From assembly GCA_903834185.1 (NCBI GenBank), contig CAILHX010000025.1, positions 1 through 51,260 on the forward strand: DNA of 51,260 bases, read 5' to 3'. The first letter of the stretch is position 1. Every line of letters starts with the position of its first letter. Below, piece after piece: positions 47,018 to 51,260 of the stretch. The position numbers and the translations under genes are program-made. The notes beneath the pieces were generated by a model that worked only from the letters and a program-made list of their open reading frames with translations, was not told where the DNA came from and ran no database searches. The stretch is from an uncultured Methylophilaceae bacterium. Lineage in GTDB: Bacteria > Pseudomonadota > Gammaproteobacteria > Burkholderiales > Methylophilaceae.

Positions 47018-47053
47018 CTGTACAATACAGGCTATTAATAAGCGTAATAGCCT
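47018..47053. promoter_or_regulatory. petABC promoter region with two adjacent dyads
   Basis: A TACAAT -10-like box (47021-47026) lies inside dyad CTGTA-CAA-TACAG (47018-47030). A second, perfect 9-bp dyad follows at once: AGGCTATTA (47029-47037), 7-bp spacer, TAATAGCCT (47045-47053). The -35 is weak (TTTAAG, 46998-47003). The second dyad would cover the transcript start; no T-run follows it. Confidence 0.5.
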
Positions 47054-47068
47054 AATTGAGGACGTATC

Positions 47069-47668
47069 ATGGCAAAGCCTGAAGTAGATCAAAGTAAACG
47101 GCGCTTTCTCGTGGCAGCGACAGCGGGAGCGGGCGCCGTGGGAGCAGTCGCGGTTGCAACACCGTTTGTATCCAGCATGTTGCCGTCTGAACGAGCCAAG
47201 GCAGCTGGTGCTCCGGTGGAAGTAGATATCAGCAGCTGCGAGACTGGCGTGCTGAAAACGGCGGAATGGCGAGGCAAAGTGATATGGATCGTCAAGCGCA
47301 GCAAACAAATGCTGGACGATTTGCCTACCCTCAACGACAAACTGTCCGACCCATTGTTGGAAGTGGATCAGCAACCCGAATATTGCAAAAATGCCACTCG
47401 CTCCATCAAGCCTGAAGTGATGGTGATGATCGGGCTGTGCACCCATTTGGGATGTTCGCCTACACCCAAGTTCAAATCGGCAGAAGGTGATATGGGTGAG
47501 GAGTGGAAAGGCGGCTTCCTGTGTCCATGCCACGGTTCCAAATTCGATCTTGCTGGTCGCGTGTTCAAGGGCTCTCCCGCGCCTATTAACCTGGAAGTTC
47601 CGCCACACAAATATCTCTCCGATAATATGTTACTGATCGGTGTTGGTCAGGATGGGAAGGAAGCATGA
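47069..47668 (+). CDS. petA: Rieske iron-sulfur subunit of cytochrome bc1
   Basis: 199 residues. N-terminal Tat-like signal anchor (KRRFLVAATAGAGAVGAVAVATPF). The [2Fe-2S] ligands are in CTHLGCSP and CPCHGSKFD. It takes electrons from quinol at the Qo site and passes them to cytochrome c1. GAGGAC precedes the ATG. petB overlaps its stop by 4 nt. Upstream dyads may control the operon. Confidence 0.97.
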   Translation: MAKPEVDQSKRRFLVAATAGAGAVGAVAVATPFVSSMLPSERAKAAGAPVEVDISSCETGVLKTAEWRGKVIWIVKRSKQMLDDLPTLNDKLSDPLLEVDQQPEYCKNATRSIKPEVMVMIGLCTHLGCSPTPKFKSAEGDMGEEWKGGFLCPCHGSKFDLAGRVFKGSPAPINLEVPPHKYLSDNMLLIGVGQDGKEA

Positions 47669-48963
47669 TGCGCGAACATGTCAACAAATCCCTGACATCT
47701 GCTGTCGCCTGGATAGATGAGCGGTTTCCGCTGACGGCGAACTGGAAGGCGCATCTTTCCGAATATTACGCGCCAAAGAATTTCAATTTTTGGTATTACT
47801 TTGGGTCGCTGGCATTGCTCGTATTGGTGATTCAGATACTCACCGGCATTTTTCTCACCATGAACTACAAGCCTGATGCGGGGATGGCCTTCGCTTCAGT
47901 CGAATACATCATGCGTGATGTTTCATGGGGATGGCTGATACGGTATATGCATTCCACAGGCGCTTCGATGTTCTTTGTGGTGGTTTATCTGCACATGTTC
48001 CGCGGGTTGTTATATGGTTCACACCGTAATCCGCGTGAGTTGATCTGGTTGTTTGGTGTCGGCATATTTTTGTGCCTGATGGGAGAGGCGTTTTTCGGCT
48101 ATCTGTTGCCTTGGGGACAGATGTCTTACTGGGGCGCTCAGGTCATTATCAATTTGTTTAATTCCATCCCCTTTATCGGTCCCGACATTTCGTTGTGGAT
48201 ACGAGGCGACTACACCATTGCAGACGCTACGCTTAACCGCTTTTTTGCGTTCCATGTAATTGCCCTGCCGTTAGTGTTGCTGGGCTTGGTAGTGGCGCAT
48301 ATCATCGCGCTGCATGAAGTCGGTTCCAACAATCCGGATGGGGTTGAGATCAAAAAGCATAAAGACCCCAAGACGCACATACCGCTTGATGGTATTCCGT
48401 TTCACCCTTACTACACGGTGAAAGACATCGTGGGCGTGGTGGTGTTTTTGATAGTGTTCTCTTGCGTTATATTCTTTGCGCCGGAGATGGGTGGCTATTT
48501 CCTGGAGGCCAACAACTTCATTCCGGCTAATCCGATGGTGACGCCTCCGCACATAGCGCCGGTCTGGTATTTCACTCCTTACTACTCGATCTTGCGTGCT
48601 GTACCGCCATTGTTTAATTCGCAGTTCCCGGGAGTGGTTGCCATGGGGGCGTCGGTGTTGATCTTTGCTGCGTTGCCATGGCTCGATCGTAGTCCGGTCA
48701 AGTCCATCCGTTATCGGGGCGGCCTGTATAAGCGCTGGCTGACGGTGTTCGTTGTGAGTTTTCTGGTGTTGGGGTATCTGGGCACGGAGCCAACTACCGT
48801 GTGGGGCACTTTCGATAAGCACGTGATTTTGCTGGGCGGGGCGGATAGAGCCACGGTTGTAGCGCGTTTTTGCACCGCCGCTTACTTCCTGTTTTTTATT
48901 CTGATGCCTTGGTATACCAGGATAGACAAAACCAAACCGGTGCCGGAAAGAGTGACATCATGA
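47665..48963 (+). CDS. petB: cytochrome b subunit of bc1 complex
   Basis: 432 residues, at least eight membrane helices with the haem-ligating His pairs in the second and fourth helices (HSTGASMFFVVVYLHMFRG; FFAFHVIALPLVLLGLVVAHI). Qo motif is PVWY (codons 48559-48570) instead of PEWY, a lineage variant known in beta- and gammaproteobacteria. ATG 47665 or 47668 starts it. petC overlaps its stop. Confidence 0.97.
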   Translation: MMREHVNKSLTSAVAWIDERFPLTANWKAHLSEYYAPKNFNFWYYFGSLALLVLVIQILTGIFLTMNYKPDAGMAFASVEYIMRDVSWGWLIRYMHSTGASMFFVVVYLHMFRGLLYGSHRNPRELIWLFGVGIFLCLMGEAFFGYLLPWGQMSYWGAQVIINLFNSIPFIGPDISLWIRGDYTIADATLNRFFAFHVIALPLVLLGLVVAHIIALHEVGSNNPDGVEIKKHKDPKTHIPLDGIPFHPYYTVKDIVGVVVFLIVFSCVIFFAPEMGGYFLEANNFIPANPMVTPPHIAPVWYFTPYYSILRAVPPLFNSQFPGVVAMGASVLIFAALPWLDRSPVKSIRYRGGLYKRWLTVFVVSFLVLGYLGTEPTTVWGTFDKHVILLGGADRATVVARFCTAAYFLFFILMPWYTRIDKTKPVPERVTS

Positions 48964-49676
48964 AAAAATTGTTGTTGATCCTGAGTCTGTTAGTGCCAAC
49001 GCTGGCAATGGCTGGTGAAGGCGGTAATTTCCCTGCGGCGCCTATCAACATGTCGGATCAGGCCTCGCTGCAACGCGGCGCGAAAATCTTTGTCAATTAC
49101 TGTCTGAGTTGCCATAGTGCTTCTGTGATGCGCTATAACCGTCTGAAAGATATTGGCCTGACGGACGAGCAAATCAAAAAAAATCTCATGTTCGCCGGAG
49201 AAAAGGTCGGAGACACTATGATGGTGGCGATGGACAAGAGTGAAGCCAAGGGCTGGTTTGGCGCTACACCGCCGGATTTGTCGGTTATCGCGCGTGCGCG
49301 AGGAGCTGATTGGCTGTATGCCTACATGCGTGGTTTCTATCGCGACAATACCCGCCCTACGGGTTGGAATAACACGGTATTCGACAAGGTTGGCATGCCG
49401 AATGTGCTTTATGAGCTGCAGGGTGAGCAACGTCTGGTAACTGCGCCAGACGAGACAGGCAAGCCGGCTTCGCATCTGGTATTGGACAAGCCGGGTACGC
49501 TAAGTCCCGCCGAATACGATAAGGCTGCGGCTGATCTGGTGAATTATCTGGTTTACATGGGTGAGCCGGCCCGGGCCGTTCGAACTCATATGGGTGGGTA
49601 TGTGCTGATATTCCTGGCATTCATGTTTGTGCTGGCGCTCCTGCTGAAAAAAGAGTTCTGGAAAGATATCCACTAA
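48960..49676 (+). CDS. petC: cytochrome c1
   Basis: 238 residues: signal peptide (LLILSLLVPTLAMAG), haem-binding CLSCH in YCLSCHSASVMRYNRL, WGATPPDLS-like segment GATPPDLSVIARARG, and a C-terminal membrane anchor (YVLIFLAFMFVLALLLKKEFWKDI in parts). ATG 48960 overlaps the petB stop (ATGA). It ends petABC with a terminator 14 bp later. Confidence 0.96.
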   Translation: MKKLLLILSLLVPTLAMAGEGGNFPAAPINMSDQASLQRGAKIFVNYCLSCHSASVMRYNRLKDIGLTDEQIKKNLMFAGEKVGDTMMVAMDKSEAKGWFGATPPDLSVIARARGADWLYAYMRGFYRDNTRPTGWNNTVFDKVGMPNVLYELQGEQRLVTAPDETGKPASHLVLDKPGTLSPAEYDKAAADLVNYLVYMGEPARAVRTHMGGYVLIFLAFMFVLALLLKKEFWKDIH

Positions 49677-49692
49677 ATTTGTGTTCTAAATT

Positions 49693-49739
49693 TGCGGGGA
49701 GTGAGAGCGGGTTGTTCTCATGTATCCCCGCATTTCTTT
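49693..49739 (+). terminator. intrinsic terminator after petC
   Basis: Outer stem TGCGGGGA (49693-49700) / TCCCCGCA (49725-49732) and inner stem TGAGA/TCTCA, followed by TTTCTTTT. Confidence 0.8.
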
Positions 49740-49756
49740 TGAGTGAGTAAATAATT

Positions 49757-50353
49757 ATGATGACCTTGTATTCTGGGACTACGGACCCTTATAGCCACCG
49801 TTGCCGTATCGTGCTGTATGAAAAGGGTATGGATTTTGAAGTGATCGATGTAGATCCTGCCAATAAACCGGAAGACATGATAGAAATCAGCCCTGACAAC
49901 CGTTTGCCAGTGCTGGTAGAGCGCGACCTGCGTTTGGATATTGCCAATATCATTAACGAATATATTGACGAGCGCTTTCCTCATCCGCAATTGATGCCGC
50001 CTGATCCAGTCATGCGCGCGCGCGCCAGATTATTTTTGCATAATTTTGAAGAGCAGTTATTTTCACATATTCCTGATATCGAGAATGCAACCAGCAAAAT
50101 CGAACAAGCGCGCGCGGCTATTCGTGATGGCTTGACTTTGATTGCGCCTATCTTCCTGCGTCAGCAATTCATGCTGGGCGATGAGTTCTCCATGGTGGAT
50201 GTGGCGATTACACCATTGCTGTGGCGTCTCAATCACTACGGAATCGAGTTGCCTAAACAGGCGGCGCCGTTGCTCAAATATGCAGAGCGCATTTTTAGCC
50301 GTCCGGCATACATTGATGCGATGACACCATCTGAACGTGCCATGCGCAAGTGA
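49757..50353 (+). CDS. sspA: stringent starvation protein A
   Basis: 198 residues, glutathione S-transferase fold: TLYSGTTDPYSHRCRIVLYEKGMDFEV at the N-terminus in parts and an all-helical C-terminal half. SspA binds RNA polymerase and affects stationary-phase and acid-stress genes in E. coli. ATG 49757 or the next codon 49760. It precedes sspB, as in many proteobacteria. Confidence 0.93.
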   Translation: MMTLYSGTTDPYSHRCRIVLYEKGMDFEVIDVDPANKPEDMIEISPDNRLPVLVERDLRLDIANIINEYIDERFPHPQLMPPDPVMRARARLFLHNFEEQLFSHIPDIENATSKIEQARAAIRDGLTLIAPIFLRQQFMLGDEFSMVDVAITPLLWRLNHYGIELPKQAAPLLKYAERIFSRPAYIDAMTPSERAMRK

Positions 50354-50372
50354 AAACTTGAGCAAAAAAGCC

Positions 50373-50768
50373 TTGAGCGAGTCCGTTTCCACTAAGCCAT
50401 ACATGATACGTGCCATCTATGAATGGTGCGTGGATAACGGATTTACTCCGCATCTGGTGGTGATGGTGGATGAGGAGACGCGCGTGCCGATGGGGTTCGT
50501 CAAGGAGGGCGAAATCGTCCTTAATATCAACTATACGGCTATCAAGAATCTGCAGTTGGAAAATGACGCAATCACCTTTTCTGCGCGATTTAATGGTGTT
50601 TCACATAATATTTATATTCCGGTACGTGTGGTAAAGGGTATTTTTGCGCGCGAAAATGGTCAGGGGATGTTTTTTGAGGCTGAGGCGCCGCCCCCAATTT
50701 TGCCCGCTCCATCGGGGGCATCCGAGACTGCGGCCAGAAAAAAACCCAGCTTGAAGCTGGTGAGATAA
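50373..50768 (+). CDS. sspB: ClpXP specificity-enhancing factor SspB
   Basis: 131 residues from TTG 50373 (MSESVSTKPYMIRAIYEW), the family-like N-terminus; alternatives are TTG 50358 and ATG 50337, which overlaps sspA. SspB delivers ssrA-tagged proteins to ClpXP. Conserved PYMIRAIYEWCVDNGFTPHL, VPMGFVKEGEIVLNI, and the C-terminal ClpX-binding tail (KPSLKLVR) are visible. Confidence 0.93.
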   Translation: MSESVSTKPYMIRAIYEWCVDNGFTPHLVVMVDEETRVPMGFVKEGEIVLNINYTAIKNLQLENDAITFSARFNGVSHNIYIPVRVVKGIFARENGQGMFFEAEAPPPILPAPSGASETAARKKPSLKLVR

Positions 50769-50810
50769 CGCAAGTTAGCAACAAGAGTGCAAGACGTGGC
50801 ATTGCAGCAT

Positions 50811-50826
50811 TGATATAATGCCGCCC
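50811..50826 (+). promoter_or_regulatory. stable-RNA promoter of the tRNA array
   Basis: Extended -10 TGATATAAT (50811-50819) followed by the GC-only discriminator GCCGCCC (820-826 of this kilobase), three bases before tRNA-Thr. No good -35. A GC-rich discriminator is typical of stringently controlled tRNA/rRNA promoters. Confidence 0.6.
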
Positions 50827-50828
50827 GC

Positions 50829-50904
50829 GCCGGATTAGCTCAGTTGGTAGAGCAGCTGATTTGTAATCAGAAGGTCGGGGGTTCGATTCCTCTATCCGGC
50901 ACCA
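50829..50904 (+). tRNA. tRNA-Thr (anticodon TGT)
   Basis: 76 nt with encoded CCA. Acceptor GCCGGAT/ATCCGGC, D-arm TAGCTCAGTTGGTAGAGC, anticodon loop TTTGTAA, T-arm GGTTCGATTCC. In E. coli the equivalent first gene of this array is thrU. Confidence 0.96.
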
Positions 50905-50929
50905 TCACCCATCTCCGCGCTACTCACCG

Positions 50930-50958
50930 TTGACAATGCCCGCGATGTACTACATAAT
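50930..50958 (+). promoter_or_regulatory. internal promoter candidate ahead of tRNA-Tyr
   Basis: TTGACA (50930-50935), a 17-bp spacer and CATAAT (50953-50958), one base from consensus, about 15 bp before the mature tRNA-Tyr. Confidence 0.55.
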
Positions 50959-50972
50959 CGAATGTTTCAGCA

Positions 50973-51057
50973 GGAGGGGTGGCCGAGTGGTTAAAGGCGA
51001 CGGACTGTAAATCCGTTCTCTCTGAGTACGAAGGTTCGAATCCTTCCCCCTCCACCA
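50973..51057 (+). tRNA. tRNA-Tyr (anticodon GTA)
   Basis: 85 nt, class II with a long variable arm and encoded CCA. Acceptor GGAGGGG/CCCCTCC, anticodon loop CTGTAAA, T-arm GGTTCGAATCC. Second in the array. Confidence 0.96.
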
Positions 51058-51116
51058 AGGTGGTTGCTGCATAGATGCTGGTGTTGGTTGAAGGATTTTT
51101 CTTCAGATGTAAGTTT

Positions 51117-51190
51117 GCGGGTGTAGCTCAATGGTAGAGCAGAAGTTTTCCAAACTTATGACGAGGGTTCGATTCCCTTCACCCGCTCCA
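51117..51190 (+). tRNA. tRNA-Gly (anticodon TCC)
   Basis: 74 nt with encoded CCA. Acceptor GCGGGTG/CACCCGC, D-arm TAGCTCAATGGTAGAGC, anticodon loop TTTCCAA, T-arm GGTTCGATTCC. Followed by a small inverted repeat GGCTTG (51217-51222) / CAAGCC (51231-51236) in the spacer, perhaps a processing hairpin. Confidence 0.95.
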
Positions 51191-51241
51191 GTGCAGTTTT
51201 AGTAAGGTTTTTTTTTGGCTTGGCGGATTGCAAGCCTCGGC

Positions 51242-51260
51242 GCCCATGTGGCTCAGTGGT
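51242..51260 (+). tRNA. partial tRNA at the window edge, probably tRNA-Thr (GGT)
   Basis: Only the first 19 nt are present (GCCCATG acceptor strand, then TGGCTCAGTGGT). Sequence and array order fit tRNA-Thr(GGT), which in this conserved array is followed by tuf. The anticodon is outside the window, so the identity is inferred. Confidence 0.65.

Noticed and set aside
50748-50762. CCAGCTTGAAGCTGG inverted repeat at the end of sspB
   Set aside because: It falls in the conserved C-terminal codons (KPSLKLVR), with an impossibly tight loop if fully paired and no T-run, so it is not a terminator.

Overview
The window looks like chromosomal DNA of a betaproteobacterium, most plausibly a Gallionellaceae or other Nitrosomonadales relative. 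That placement is inferred from gene order and family content, with no database search. The markers are a bolA-grxD-murA-hisGDCBHAFIE-hinT-tatABC run leading to an HtrA protease, Nif3 and petABC-sspAB; a system II cytochrome c maturation pair (ResB/CcsB); an ECF sigma-DUF3619-DUF3106-RDD operon; and the tRNA array Thr-Tyr-Gly-Thr that in many proteobacteria precedes tuf. Base composition looks moderate (near 50% GC by eye), except the left ~1.5 kb, which is visibly more AT-rich.

Layout. (1) 1-1485: edge of an accessory element, with a 5'-truncated membrane-anchored protein and a tyrosine recombinase abutting moaC. (2) 1.5-8.1 kb: moaC, a BepA-like metalloprotease, an isolated soxYZ pair, ampD, a CaCA-type exchanger, a PP0621-like protein, and the ECF sigma operon. 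(3) 8.1-14.8 kb: lptF/lptG, pepA, holC, a small unknown gene, tpx, gcvH without gcvT or gcvP, and a PBP7-like D,D-endopeptidase. (4) 14.9-21.7 kb: topA, ttcA, a pteridine reductase-like SDR, a MidA-type methyltransferase, trmB and engB. (5) 21.8-28.3 kb: cytochrome c4, ResB/CcsB, an orphan membrane histidine kinase, and a divergent type IV prepilin-like gene behind a good -24/-12 (sigma-54) promoter. (6) 28.4-33.4 kb: mlaFEDCB, an ABC-2 exporter pair and ibaG/bolA. (7) 33.4-43.3 kb: grxD, murA, a complete his operon except hisN and hisZ, hinT and tatABC. (8) 43.3-50.8 kb: a TPR-glycosyltransferase-like gene that interrupts the usual order, an HtrA protease, Nif3, petABC, sspA and sspB. (9) 50.8 kb to the end: tRNA-Thr(TGT), tRNA-Tyr, tRNA-Gly, and the first bases of another tRNA.

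Most of the window is compact housekeeping DNA; no gene-free stretch exceeds 300 bases. Several genes work together: LptFG, Mla, AmpD, MurA and PBP7 in the envelope; cytochrome c4, ResB/CcsB, the Tat translocase, Rieske/cytochrome b/c1 in respiration, with Tat able to export the Rieske protein and SoxY; and HisG through HisE in histidine synthesis. The parts most worth a second look are: the orphan kinase facing a sigma-54 pilin promoter, with CTGTC repeats at enhancer distance; the ECF sigma operon, whose DUF3106 protein is six copies of an exact 18-residue repeat; a perfect 20-bp palindrome just upstream of mlaF; paired dyads at the petABC promoter; and SoxYZ with an unusual SoxY C-terminus and no other sox gene nearby. 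I found no CRISPR array, insertion sequence or riboswitch.
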